A DNA stretch of 64,000 bases from Brevundimonas sp. (GCF_027487935.1 NZ_JAIYCP010000015.1:62001-126000), one strand, 5' to 3'. Counted from the stretch's first letter, positions 1 to 8,494 are shown. Translations and numbers: made by a program. Notes: generated by a model not told the origin, from the letters alone.

Positions 1-62
1 ATCATGCCGACGCCGGACTTGGCGCGCAGTTCCATCACGAGGGCGGCGGTGATCTCGGCCAT
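1..62 (-). CDS. tsf: Translation elongation factor Ts, N-terminal fragment
   Basis: The gene runs off the left edge; only about 20 residues are visible, beginning MAEITAALVMELRAKSGVGM. This matches the EF-Ts N-terminus, where a UBA-like helical domain contacts EF-Tu. EF-Ts is the cytosolic guanine-nucleotide exchange factor that recycles EF-Tu-GDP. A good ribosome binding site (AAGGAGA) lies just upstream of the ATG at 62. It follows rpsB on the same strand after 91 bases, the usual rpsB-tsf order in bacteria. Confidence 0.9.
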   Translation of the reverse strand, partial: MAEITAALVMELRAKSGVGM

Positions 63-93
63 GGGTAGTCTCCTTGGATATGCGTATGCGGGA

Positions 94-120
94 ACGGCCG
101 GGCTGATCTAGCCCGGCCGT
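94..120 (-). terminator. rpsB-tsf intergenic hairpin (attenuator or processing site)
   Basis: A perfect 11-bp stem (ACGGCCGGGCT with AGCCCGGCCGT) closes a 5-base loop in the rpsB-tsf gap. No U-tract follows on the minus strand, so it should not be a full intrinsic terminator. Partial termination or RNA processing that lowers tsf expression relative to rpsB is the likely role (inference). Confidence 0.5.
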
Positions 121-153
121 ATGTCAGTTTCGCCGTCGGGAAGCGGTTCGGAT

Positions 154-1038
154 TTAGACCGCAGCTTCCTCGGTTTCGGCAGTGTCTTCGGCGGCCGGCT
201 CGGCGGCAGCGATCATTTCCTCAGCGACGGCTTCAGCCTCGGCGGGAACGACCTCGGCTTCAACCTTGGCCGCCTTCGGTGCCTTGGCTTCGCGCAGCAT
301 CGGCTCGTCCGGGTTGACCGCAGCCCCCAGATCGACGCCGGCGGCCGACTGGCCGGCAGCCAGGCCGTCGAGGACGGCGTCGGCGATCAGGTCGCAATAG
401 GTCTGGATGGCGCGGGCGGCGTCATCGTTGCCGGGGATCGGATAGGTGATGCCGTCCGGGTCCGAGTTGGTGTCGAGGATGGCGATGATCGGGATGTTCA
501 GCTTGCGGGCTTCCAGGATCGCGATCGCTTCCTTGTTGGTGTCGATCACGAAGATGATGTCCGGGATCGAACCCATGTCCTTGATGCCGCCCAGCGACAG
601 CTCGAGCTTGTCGCGCTCGCGCTGCAGGTTCAGCAGTTCCTTCTTGACCCGGCCGTCACCGCCGCCGTCCAGCAGGGCTTCCAGCTCGCGCAGGCGGGCG
701 ATCGAGCCCGACACGGTGCGCCAGTTGGTCAGGGTGCCGCCGAGCCAGCGGTTGTTCATATAGTACTGGGCGCAGCGCTTGGCGGCTTCAGCCACCGGAT
801 CCGAAGCCTGGCGCTTGGTGCCGACGAACAGGACGCGACCGCCCTTGGCGGCGACATCGCGCACGGCGACCAGGGCCTGGTGCAGCAGCGGGATCGACTG
901 CGACAGGTCGATGATGTGGATGTTCGAGCGCGATCCGAAGATGTAGCGCTCCATCTTCGGGTTCCAACGGTGCGTCTGGTGGCCGAAATGCGCGCCGGCT
1001 TCGAGCAGCGAACGCATGGAGAATTCTGGCAGAGCCAT
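154..1038 (-). CDS. rpsB: 30S ribosomal protein S2
   Basis: S2 is a 30S subunit protein on the solvent side near the head, needed for S1 binding. The 294-residue product starts [20 protein letters not shown], with the conserved [16 protein letters not shown] region and the later [19 protein letters not shown] block. From about residue 255 the protein ends in an Ala/Glu-rich acidic tail, which makes it longer than the E. coli protein (about 241 residues); such tails are common in alphaproteobacterial S2. The start at 1038 is chosen because homology begins there, although the frame stays open 49 codons further upstream. It leads the rpsB-tsf operon. Confidence 0.97.
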   Translation of the reverse strand: MALPEFSMRSLLEAGAHFGHQTHRWNPKMERYIFGSRSNIHIIDLSQSIPLLHQALVAVRDVAAKGGRVLFVGTKRQASDPVAEAAKRCAQYYMNNRWLGGTLTNWRTVSGSIARLRELEALLDGGGDGRVKKELLNLQRERDKLELSLGGIKDMGSIPDIIFVIDTNKEAIAILEARKLNIPIIAILDTNSDPDGITYPIPGNDDAARAIQTYCDLIADAVLDGLAAGQSAAGVDLGAAVNPDEPMLREAKAPKAAKVEAEVVPAEAEAVAEEMIAAAEPAAEDTAETEEAAV

Positions 1039-1200
1039 GGTGTAGTCCTTTATCCGATTGATCCGCCGCAGGCGCTGTAAAGACCGGTTGGCCCTCGGAA
1101 CGGAGCAGACGGGATTTCTCCCCGTCAGCGCCACGCCTGCGTGTGAAGTGGCAGGGCTTCTAGGCGGCTTGGGCGGAAAAGGCAAGCGGTGCCGGCCCGC

Positions 1201-3627
1201 CTAGGTCCCGCGCGGCTTGGCCCGGCTGGTGGCCTCAGCCTTCGTCGGGTCCTCCGGCCAGGGATGCCGGGGATAGCGGCCCCGCATCTCACTGCGCACC
1301 GCCGCCCAGCTTCCGGCCCAGAAACCGGGCAGGTCCTTCGTCACCTGCACCGGCCGCCGGGCCGGCGACAGCAGGGCCAGCGTCAACGGCACCCGCCCGC
1401 CACCGACGGTCGGATGAGCGGTGGTCCCGAACAGCTCCTGCACCCGGATGTCCACCCGCGGCCCGCCCACGGCCGCATAGTCGATAGCGGCCGAGCCGAG
1501 CGGTGTCGCCAGTCGTGCCGGAGCCAGCTCGTCCAGCGCGCGCTGCCGGTCCCAGGGGATCAGCGCGCGCAGCCCGGCTTCCAGCGCGCCATCTTCGATC
1601 TTCTCCAGGGCCTGCACGGCGTCCAGCAAAGGCCACAGCCAGGTCTCGCGGCTCGCCCTCAGCCCCGCGTCCGACACGTCCGGCCAGCCGTCCTCCAGTC
1701 CGGCTACAAAGGCCATCCGCGCCTTCAGGCCCGATGCCCGCTCGCCCCAACTCAGACTTGCCAGCCCGTCGCGCTCAACCTCGTCCCGCAGCGCCGCCGT
1801 GATCGCGGCCCGGTCCGGCGTGCCGATGATCCTTTCATCCACCACGATCGCCCCGATGCGGCGGATGCGCTTCAAGGTCATCCGCCCCGACGGCTCCCGC
1901 ACCAGTCGGTCCTCGATCCCGATCCGACCCTCCAGCGCCGCCGGATCGACCGGAGCGGCCAGCCGGATGCGGTCCCGCGCATCCCCGCCGCCCAGCTCTG
2001 CCACCGCCAGCCACGACTCCCGCGCCAGGGCCTCCGTCGGATCAAGAAAGGCACCGCGCCCCGAAGCCAGCAGCACCTCCCCCGGCTTGCCGCGCGCCTT
2101 CGCCACCCGCTCGGGGAAGGCCTCGGCCAGCAGCACACCCACATCGACCTCGCCGCCCTGCCCGCTTCCGGCCGCCCGCGCCCAGCGCTCGGCCAGCTTG
2201 ATCGCGTCCCGGCCCCTCGGCGACCGGTCGCGCTCCAGTCCACGCAGCCGGTCCCTCAGATCGATGTCGTGGCCGCCCAGTCCCGGCTCGCTCAGCACCG
2301 CCGCGATCCGCGCGCCCAGCCCCGCGTCCCCCGCATCGCTGGCGACGGCGACCATATGCGCCAGCCGCGGCGGCAGCGGGATCCGCGTCAACCGCCGTCC
2401 ATGGACGGTCAACGCCCCGGCCCCATCCAGTGCGCCCAGGCGTTCCAATACCTTGCGCGCCTCGGCAAAGGCCCCCGCCGGCGGCTGGTCCAGCAAGGCG
2501 AGCGCCTCTGTCGACCGGGTACCCCATCGGGCCAGGTCGAGGGCAAGGCCCGTCAGGTCCGCCTCCAGGATTTCCGGGCGCTGGTGCGGCACCAGCCCGC
2601 GCATCTCCGCCTCGTCCCAGAGCCGGTAGCACATGCCAGGCTCCGTCCGGCCGGCCCGGCCGCGCCTCTGTTCTGCCGAGGACCGGCTGACCCGGACCGT
2701 CGCCAGCCGCGTCAGGCCGCTGGACGGCTCGAACCGCGGCACGCGCGACAGGCCACCGTCGATCACCACCCGGACCCCCTCGATGGTCAGGCTGGTCTCG
2801 GCCACCGAGGTCGCCAGCACCACCTTGCGCCGCCCGGCGGTCGTCGGCTGGATGGCCCGGTCCTGGGTTTCGCGGTCCAGCGCTCCGTACAGCGGCACGA
2901 CATCCACGGCCGGATCATTCAGCCGCTCCGCGAGCCGCTGCGCCGTGCGGTGGATTTCGCCCTGTCCGGGCAGAAAGACGAGGATCGAGCCGCTCTCCTC
3001 CCCCAGGGCCAGCAGGATGGCCCGGGTCAGGGCATCCTCGATCCGCTCGACCGGGTTTCGCCCGCAATAGCGCGTTCCGACCGGAAACATCCGGCCTTCC
3101 GCCTCGATGACCGGCGCGCCGGCCAGAAGGCGTGACACCCCCCCGATATCCAGCGTGGCCGACATGACCAGCAGCCGCAGGTCCTCCCGCAGCAGACCCT
3201 GTGTTTCCCGTGCCAGCGCCAGACCCAGATCGGCGTCCAGCGACCGTTCGTGAAATTCGTCGAACAGCACCCCGCCGACGCCCTCCAGGCCGGGATCGTC
3301 CAGGATCATCCGGGTGAACACCCCTTCGGTGATCACCTCGATCCGCGTGTTCGGTCCGATCCGGCTCTGCAGCCGGGTGCGATAGCCCACCGTCTCACCG
3401 GTCGACTCGCCCAGCGACACCGCCATCCGTTCCGCCGCCGCCCGTGCCGCCAGCCTGCGGGGCTCCAGCACCAGCAGCTTTCCGCCCGCCAGCCAGGGCG
3501 CATCGAGCAGCGCCAGCGGCACGACCGTCGTCTTCCCCGCCCCCGGCGGAGCCGCAAGCACAGCCGCATTGCCCGCGGCTAGGGCGGCCTTCAGAGGCTC
3601 GATAACGGCGTGGATCGGCAGCATCAT
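1201..3627 (-). CDS. hrpB: ATP-dependent helicase HrpB (DEAH family)
   Basis: A DEAH/RHA superfamily 2 helicase of 808 residues, the usual HrpB length. Walker A is APPGAGKTT near residues 26-34, the Walker B box reads DEFH in LFDEFHERS, and motif III is SATLD. The helicase C domain (motif with RRGRAGRTEPG near residue 320) and the HrpB-specific C-terminal domain follow. HrpB is widespread in proteobacteria; its RNA substrate is not settled, and roles in RNA metabolism and cell-surface traits have been reported. Two adjacent ATGs (3627 and 3624) could start it. It is convergent with nothing and stands alone, between rpsB upstream on the same strand and a divergent permease. Confidence 0.95.
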   Translation of the reverse strand: MMLPIHAVIEPLKAALAAGNAAVLAAPPGAGKTTVVPLALLDAPWLAGGKLLVLEPRRLAARAAAERMAVSLGESTGETVGYRTRLQSRIGPNTRIEVITEGVFTRMILDDPGLEGVGGVLFDEFHERSLDADLGLALARETQGLLREDLRLLVMSATLDIGGVSRLLAGAPVIEAEGRMFPVGTRYCGRNPVERIEDALTRAILLALGEESGSILVFLPGQGEIHRTAQRLAERLNDPAVDVVPLYGALDRETQDRAIQPTTAGRRKVVLATSVAETSLTIEGVRVVIDGGLSRVPRFEPSSGLTRLATVRVSRSSAEQRRGRAGRTEPGMCYRLWDEAEMRGLVPHQRPEILEADLTGLALDLARWGTRSTEALALLDQPPAGAFAEARKVLERLGALDGAGALTVHGRRLTRIPLPPRLAHMVAVASDAGDAGLGARIAAVLSEPGLGGHDIDLRDRLRGLERDRSPRGRDAIKLAERWARAAGSGQGGEVDVGVLLAEAFPERVAKARGKPGEVLLASGRGAFLDPTEALARESWLAVAELGGGDARDRIRLAAPVDPAALEGRIGIEDRLVREPSGRMTLKRIRRIGAIVVDERIIGTPDRAAITAALRDEVERDGLASLSWGERASGLKARMAFVAGLEDGWPDVSDAGLRASRETWLWPLLDAVQALEKIEDGALEAGLRALIPWDRQRALDELAPARLATPLGSAAIDYAAVGGPRVDIRVQELFGTTAHPTVGGGRVPLTLALLSPARRPVQVTKDLPGFWAGSWAAVRSEMRGRYPRHPWPEDPTKAEATSRAKPRGT

Positions 3628-3781
3628 CCACGGCTCTAGACGGTCAGCCCCCCTTCACGAAAGCGTCGTCAGGGCTTCACCATTCGGAAACCGCGTTGCC
3701 AGCGGCCCCCTGCGCCGCTAGCGTTCGCGGCATTGAAGGCGGTCCGGGGAGGACTCGTCGTGTATCAGGGGGCGAGACTCG

Positions 3782-5443
3782 ATGTCCGCAGAAGGCCTTA
3801 GGCCCAGGGGGAACCGTCTGTTCCTCAAGAAATCCGTAGCCCAGATCCAGAAGGAAGCCGCCAAGAGCGAGCTGAAACGGTCCCTGGGTCCCATCAACCT
3901 GATGAGCCTCGGCATCGGTGCCATCATCGGCGCCGGCATCTTCGTTCTGACCGGCCAGGTCGCCGCGGCCAATGCAGGCCCGGCAATCATGCTCAGCTTC
4001 GTGGTCGCGGGCATCGCCTGCGGTCTCGCCGGTCTCTGCTATGCCGAACTGGCCTCGACCATGCCGGTGTCCGGCTCGGCCTACACCTACGCCTACGGCA
4101 CCCTGGGCGAAGTCTTCGCCTGGATCATGGGCTGGCTGCTGGTGCTGGAATACGGCGTTGCGGCCTCGACCGTCGCCGTCGGCTGGTCCGGCTATGTGGT
4201 CTCGATCCTCAATGATTTCGGTCTCGCCGCCGGTCTGTTCCCGACCATCCAGTACGCCGGCGGAGAAGGCCCATCCTGGGCAACCCCGCTGATCCAGGCC
4301 GTCACGGTCGACGGCGTCAGCAGCTTCCCTATGACCGGCACCCTGAACCTGGTGGCTGCCATCGGCATCGCGGCTGTCTGCAGCCTTCTGGTTCTCGGCG
4401 TCAGTGAGTCGGCGTCGATCAACAATCTCATCGTCATCATCAAGATCGTTGTGCTGCTGACCTTCATCGCGGTCGGGATACAGTACATCAACCCCGATAA
4501 CTGGGTGCCCTTCATCCCCGAGAACACCACGGGCAAGTTCGGTGAGTACGGCACCAGCGGCATCCTGCGGGGTGCGGCGATCATCTTCTTCGCCTACGTC
4601 GGCTTCGAAGCCGTCTCGACGGCGGCCGCCGAAGCCAAGAACCCGTCCAAGGACGTTCCGGTCGGGATTCTCGGTGCGCTCATCGTCTGCACCCTGATCT
4701 ATATGGCCGTCGCCGCCGTCATGACCGGCGTCGTTCCCTACCTCGAGCTGGCCAGCCCGGCGCCGGTGGCAGTCGCCATCGACCGCATGGGTCTGGAATG
4801 GGCCAACATCGCCGTGCCCTCGGCCGCAGGCGGTGAACTGAACCTGATCAGCTTCCTGATCAAGATCGGCGCCATCACCGGCCTGTCCTCGGTCATGCTG
4901 GTGCTGTGCTACGGCCAGACGCGGATCTTCTACACCATGGCCCGTGACGGCCTTCTGCCGAAGGCGTTTGCGGTCATCCATCCGAAGTTCCGCACGCCCT
5001 GGATCGGCACCATCCTGCTCGGCATCCTCATTGCCGTCGCAGCCTCCTTCCTGCCGATCTCGATCCTCGGCGACCTCGTGTCCCTCGGCACGGCGGTGGC
5101 CTTCTCGATCGTGTGCCTGAGCGTGATCTTCCTGCGCATCAAACACCCGGAGATGGAGCGTCCGTTCAAGGTCCCGGGTGGTGTCTGGACGGCGGGTGCC
5201 GGCATTGTGGCCTGTCTGTCCTTGGCCGGCTTCAACTTCTGGCCCATGATCCAGCACGCCATGGACGGCAATACGCTGCCCCTGACGATCCTGGCTGCCT
5301 ATGCCGCGGTCGGTGCCGTCATCTACATCATCTACGGCTTCTGGCACTCCAAGCTCGCCAAGGGCATCGACATCACCGAAGAAACCACGATGTCGTCCCC
5401 GGCCGAGGCCATGGGCTCCGGTGTGGACAACCAGAAGGACTGA
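3782..5443 (+). CDS. APC-family amino acid permease
   Basis: An inner-membrane amino acid/polyamine/organocation transporter of 553 residues. The N-terminal cytoplasmic stretch of about 35 residues is followed by the APC signature GIGAIIGAGIFVLTG in transmembrane segment 1, and about 12 to 13 hydrophobic segments follow in total. The segment FAYVGFEAVSTAAAEAKNP (substrate-site helix 6 region) resembles the YfnA/CAT cationic and branched amino acid carriers. The substrate cannot be read from sequence. The start ATG at 3782 has GGGGGCGAG upstream. It is monocistronic: hrpB diverges from it and a clear terminator follows. Confidence 0.9.
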   Translation: MSAEGLRPRGNRLFLKKSVAQIQKEAAKSELKRSLGPINLMSLGIGAIIGAGIFVLTGQVAAANAGPAIMLSFVVAGIACGLAGLCYAELASTMPVSGSAYTYAYGTLGEVFAWIMGWLLVLEYGVAASTVAVGWSGYVVSILNDFGLAAGLFPTIQYAGGEGPSWATPLIQAVTVDGVSSFPMTGTLNLVAAIGIAAVCSLLVLGVSESASINNLIVIIKIVVLLTFIAVGIQYINPDNWVPFIPENTTGKFGEYGTSGILRGAAIIFFAYVGFEAVSTAAAEAKNPSKDVPVGILGALIVCTLIYMAVAAVMTGVVPYLELASPAPVAVAIDRMGLEWANIAVPSAAGGELNLISFLIKIGAITGLSSVMLVLCYGQTRIFYTMARDGLLPKAFAVIHPKFRTPWIGTILLGILIAVAASFLPISILGDLVSLGTAVAFSIVCLSVIFLRIKHPEMERPFKVPGGVWTAGAGIVACLSLAGFNFWPMIQHAMDGNTLPLTILAAYAAVGAVIYIIYGFWHSKLAKGIDITEETTMSSPAEAMGSGVDNQKD

Positions 5444-5469
5444 TCCCCGGGATCATCCCTGCAAGACGA

Positions 5470-5498
5470 AAGGCCCGGGAGCGATCCCGGGCCTTTTT
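5470..5498 (+). terminator. Rho-independent terminator after the permease gene
   Basis: A 10-bp perfect stem AGGCCCGGGA/TCCCGGGCCT with a GCGA loop is followed by a run of T, starting 27 bases after the permease stop codon. It separates the permease transcript from the tRNA-Leu gene. Confidence 0.9.
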
Positions 5499-5543
5499 CG
5501 TTGCCGCCCGGTCCGGCCTCGCCTAGACGCTGCAGCGGACCTG

Positions 5544-5628
5544 GCGGATGTGGCGGAACTGGTAGACGCACTGGATTTAGGTTCCAGCGCCGCGAGGCGT
5601 GGAGGTTCGATTCCTCTCATCCGCACCA
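5544..5628 (+). tRNA. tRNA-Leu (anticodon UAG)
   Basis: The acceptor stem GCGGATG pairs with CATCCGC, the T-arm has GGTTCGATTCC, and the long variable arm is typical of class II tRNA. The anticodon loop TTTAGGT gives UAG, reading CUN leucine codons. CCA is encoded at 5626-5628. Confidence 0.95.
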
Positions 5629-5711
5629 GTCACGAAAGCCCGTGATCACCCGCAGGCTTCAAGGACGGCGCGCGCGACACCCTCCCCCGAAACAGGGGCA
5701 GGCATCATCCT

Positions 5712-6119
5712 CTAATCCTCATCCGCCGCCGACGGATCGATGGCATTGGTGACCAGCTCACGCCAGGTCGGATCGGTGGCATCGACCAGATCGACATCCT
5801 CCATCAGGGCCACGGCCCCGCCGCCGTCGGGCAGGATCAGGCCCAGGATTTCCATCTCCTCGCCGTCGGGTCCCAGATGGGTCTCGGCCTGGACCGCCAC
5901 CGCCGCCTGTTCGCCGTCCTCGTCCCACCAGATCACCGGCTGCGGCAGGTCCATGGCGATCGGGCGCGGATCGTCGGTCTCGCCCAGGGCAAACACCGCC
6001 CGGCGGGCCTGCACATCGTCCAGGGTTGCCACGGCCCCGACAAACGGTGTCAGCCGCGTCCAGTCCTCGGCGTCGAAGCCACCCCCATCCTCGTCGGGCA
6101 GGTTGTCGTTCATCGTCAT
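5712..6119 (-). CDS. Acidic hypothetical protein coupled to rlmD
   Basis: I do not recognise this family. The 135-residue product is acidic, has no signal peptide or membrane segment, and contains two clear motifs, PQPVIWWDEDGE and HLGPDGEEMEILGLILPDG. The start at 6119 is preferred because its ATG overlaps the rlmD stop (ATGA), which implies translational coupling; a second ATG two codons on is possible. The third codon positions are strongly GC-rich, as in its neighbours, so it is a real gene. Being the second gene of the rlmD operon suggests co-expression but not a shared function. Confidence 0.7.
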   Translation of the reverse strand: MTMNDNLPDEDGGGFDAEDWTRLTPFVGAVATLDDVQARRAVFALGETDDPRPIAMDLPQPVIWWDEDGEQAAVAVQAETHLGPDGEEMEILGLILPDGGGAVALMEDVDLVDATDPTWRELVTNAIDPSAADED

Positions 6120-7360
6120 CGCCGGAACACTCCCACCAGCTCCACATGCGCCGACCACAGGAACTGGTCCACCGGCGTCACCCGTTCCAGCCGGAAGCCG
6201 GCGTCGATCAGCACCCGGGCATCCCGGGCGAAGGTCACCGGATTGCACGACACACCGACCACGACCGCCGCCTTCGTGCCCGGCAGCTGCCGCGTCTGCT
6301 CCAGCGCCCCGGCCCTCGGCGGGTCCAGCACAATGGCGTCACAGCCCCGCAGGTCATAGGGGGCCAGCGGTCGGCGGAACAGGTCACGCGCCTCGGCGGT
6401 GATCCCTTTCATGCCCGGCCCTGAACCGATCCCCGCCTTCAGCGCCGCGATCCCCGCGGCCGAGCCGTCCGCCGCCAGCACCGGCGCCACCGTCGCCAGC
6501 GGAAAGGTGAAGGTCCCCGCCCCGCAGAACAGATCCGCGATCTTCTTCGCCCCCTTCACCGCCTCGACCGCGCGCGCGACCATCGCCGCCTCGGCCTCGG
6601 GCACGGCCTGCAGAAAGCCGCCGGGCGGCAGGGGTACGGTCGCGGGTCCGAAGGCCACCTTCGGCTGACGCTCCATCATCAGAACCTCGCCCGCCAGACT
6701 CAGACGAGCCAGACCGGCCTCGGCCGCCGCGGCGATGGCCCGCATCCGCGCGTCACCGGACAGCCCGCCCGTGCGCCGCTCAACCCCCGTCACATCCACA
6801 TCAAGCCCGGTCAGGGTCGCTGTCACATGCAGGGTCGGGGCCGACTTCGGATGCTCCAGAAAGGCCGCCGCCACCCGGGCCAGCGCCGGAAACGCCGCCA
6901 CCAGCCGGGGATCGGCCACCGGACAGGCCATCACCTCAACCAGCCGCCAGCTCTTGCGGGCCTTGAATCCCAGCACGACCCGCCCGTCCTCGCTGCGCCG
7001 CGCATGCAGGGCCAGCCGCCGCCGCGTCCCCGGCGGCACGGCCACCGTCGCCTCGATCTCGGTCTCGATCCGCTCCCGCGCGAGCGCCTGCCGGACCTGA
7101 TCCTGTTTCCAGTCCAGATAGGGCCCGGCGGCCCAGTGCTGCAGGGCGCAGCCACCGCAATCGCCATAGTGGGGCGACACCGGCGCGATCCGCTCCGGGC
7201 TGGCGGTCAGGATCTCGCCCCCCTCCAGCCGCCCGTCCCGAACCTCGCCCCGCACCGTCTCGCCGGGCAGGCTCAAGGGTACGAACACAGGTCCGCCCGG
7301 CGTCTCGGCGATCCCGTCGCCCTGCCCGCCCACGCGGCTGATGGTCAGCGTTTCCGTCAT
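6116..7360 (-). CDS. rlmD: RlmD-like 23S rRNA (uracil-C5)-methyltransferase
   Basis: A class I SAM-dependent RNA methyltransferase of the TrmA/RlmD/RlmCD family, 414 residues, expected to make m5U at position 1939 of 23S rRNA. An N-terminal TRAM-like domain (about 1-55) precedes the iron-sulfur segment SPHYGDCGGCALQH. The SAM domain contains ADLFCGAGTF, then DPPRAG, and the catalytic cysteine lies in GVSCNPVTFARD near the C-terminus. The first cysteine of the usual four-cysteine cluster is Ser62 here, leaving Cys68, Cys71 and a downstream MACP cysteine. RlmC and TrmA are less likely because of the N-terminal TRAM-like part and the cluster. The gene overlaps the following acidic protein by ATGA. 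Confidence 0.85.
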   Translation of the reverse strand: MTETLTISRVGGQGDGIAETPGGPVFVPLSLPGETVRGEVRDGRLEGGEILTASPERIAPVSPHYGDCGGCALQHWAAGPYLDWKQDQVRQALARERIETEIEATVAVPPGTRRRLALHARRSEDGRVVLGFKARKSWRLVEVMACPVADPRLVAAFPALARVAAAFLEHPKSAPTLHVTATLTGLDVDVTGVERRTGGLSGDARMRAIAAAAEAGLARLSLAGEVLMMERQPKVAFGPATVPLPPGGFLQAVPEAEAAMVARAVEAVKGAKKIADLFCGAGTFTFPLATVAPVLAADGSAAGIAALKAGIGSGPGMKGITAEARDLFRRPLAPYDLRGCDAIVLDPPRAGALEQTRQLPGTKAAVVVGVSCNPVTFARDARVLIDAGFRLERVTPVDQFLWSAHVELVGVFRR

Positions 7361-7463
7361 CGGCTGCTTCTAGAGCGAAATCGGTTCGGACGCGATCAGC
7401 GCCGGTCCCGGCCATCGCGCAGGCTCGAGGGACTCCGGCCCATCCACGAAACCTGAACGAAGA

Positions 7464-7489
7464 TGAACGGCCTGCTCAAAGGCCGTTCA
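7464..7489. other. Perfect 9-bp hairpin in the rlmD / glycine-zipper intergenic region
   Basis: TGAACGGCC and GGCCGTTCA pair around an 8-base loop, about 70 bases before the glycine-zipper gene and about 100 bases upstream of rlmD. There is no T-run on either side, so it is not an obvious terminator. It may be an operator or a 5' UTR structure (inference). Confidence 0.35.
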
Positions 7490-7558
7490 GTTTCGGGGGC
7501 CTATGCCTCGTCATCACAAGCACAGGCGTCGAACCCCGGCGCCCGCCCTTCAGCCAGG

Positions 7559-8197
7559 ATGATGCCGATGTTCGCCCGTCTGCCCCTCAAGACCGCTTTC
7601 GGCGCCGCCGCCCTCGCCGCGGCCGGCCTGATGCTGACCCCCGCCACCGCCTCGGCCCAGGCCTACAGCTACAACGGCCAGCAATATGGCTACGGCAATG
7701 AGCGCCAGTCTGACTATGGCTACGACCGTTCCTACGACCGTTCCTACGGTCGGTCCCAAGACCGCTCCGGCCAGGGCGAATGCCTCAGCGAGCGCCGGAA
7801 CCGTCAGGGTAACGGTGCCCTCGTCGGCGCGACCTTCGGGGCCGTCCTGGGCTCCCAGATGGGCGCACGCGGCCGCCGGACCGAAGGCAGTGTGCTCGGG
7901 GCGGTGATCGGTGGTGCGCTCGGCGCAGCCGTCGGCGGCGACTCGGCCCGCGACTGCAATGGGACCCGCAGCGACTATGCGCAGTACGGCTACGGGAACT
8001 CAAACGGCTACCGCGACTACAGCAGCCGGGACCATGGCGGCTACGGATACAGCGACCGCTACGACGCCCAGGGCTACGGCGACCAGGGCTACGAGGACCG
8101 GTCGAACGACGGTTACCAATCCGACTGCCGCAGCCGGACCGTCCACAGCCGCGACCGCTACGGCCGCACGGTCACCCGCTACGAACAGACCTGCTGA
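7559..8197 (+). CDS. Exported glycine-zipper 2TM-domain protein, Tyr/Gly/Asp-rich
   Basis: The 212-residue product starts with a signal peptide (basic MFARLPLK, then a hydrophobic stretch to TATASAQA, cleavage near residue 28). A low-complexity stretch rich in Tyr, Asp and Ser follows. In the middle a glycine-zipper pair, GALVGATFGAVLGSQMGARG and VLGAVIGGALGAAVG, matches the Rick_17kDa/glycine-zipper 2TM family of outer-membrane-associated proteins. The tail is again Tyr/Gly/Asp-rich and ends SDCRSRTVHSRDRYGRTVTRYEQTC, a short C-terminal motif common in such proteins. Three nearby ATGs (7559, 7562, 7568) are possible starts. A strong terminator follows. Function is unknown; envelope stress or structure is the usual guess. 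Confidence 0.75.
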   Translation: MMPMFARLPLKTAFGAAALAAAGLMLTPATASAQAYSYNGQQYGYGNERQSDYGYDRSYDRSYGRSQDRSGQGECLSERRNRQGNGALVGATFGAVLGSQMGARGRRTEGSVLGAVIGGALGAAVGGDSARDCNGTRSDYAQYGYGNSNGYRDYSSRDHGGYGYSDRYDAQGYGDQGYEDRSNDGYQSDCRSRTVHSRDRYGRTVTRYEQTC

Positions 8198-8252
8198 CAG
8201 AATTGCGCCGCCGATTATTTTTCAGCCCCCCTGTCGATCGGCGGCGTGACGG

Positions 8253-8290
8253 AGACCCCCGGTGGAGCCATCCACCGGGGGTCTTTCCTT
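8253..8290 (+). terminator. Rho-independent terminator of the glycine-zipper gene
   Basis: A 14-bp perfect stem AGACCCCCGGTGGA/TCCACCGGGGGTCT with loop GCCA is followed by TTCCTT. It lies 56 bases after the stop codon at 8197. Confidence 0.85.
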
Positions 8291-8325
8291 GTTGGGACAG
8301 GGTCGTGGCGGGCGTGAGAGAAGCC

Positions 8326-8494
8326 AGTGGCGAGTGGCCAGTGGCTAGTGGCTAGTGGTTAGTGGTTAGTGGTTCGTGCTCTCCGCCTCATTGCCGGCGG
8401 AAGGGCGGCGCAGTCCGCGCAGTCGAACAACCGTTGGCCAGCCACTAACCACTAGCCACTAGCCACTAGCCACTCGCACTAACCACTAGCCACC
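8326..8494. repeat. Heptad-arm inverted-repeat element, copy A
   Basis: The left arm (8326-8374) is seven tandem heptads of the type AGTGGCT/AGTGGTT. The right arm (8441-8494) is the complementary series CCACTAG/CCACTAA, with one unit shortened by a base. A GC-rich core (8375-8440) lies between and contains GCGGAAGGGCGGCGCAG. The last right-arm unit overlaps the 3' end of tlyA and carries its TAG stop codon. Copies B (36704-36832) and C (41045-41172) share the arms and the core. The arms could form a very long cruciform or RNA hairpin. Confidence 0.9.

Noticed and set aside
1189..3135. Long plus-strand open frame opposite hrpB (648 codons)
   Set aside because: Arg/Pro/Gln-rich shadow; the helicase motifs on the minus strand are decisive.
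3677..5347. Long minus-strand open frame opposite the permease (556 codons)
   Set aside because: His/Asp/Gly-rich antisense artefact; the transmembrane permease frame is clear.
8326..8494. Short tandem repeats considered as a CRISPR array
   Set aside because: Units are 7 bases with no spacers, arms are inverted, and no cas gene is near.
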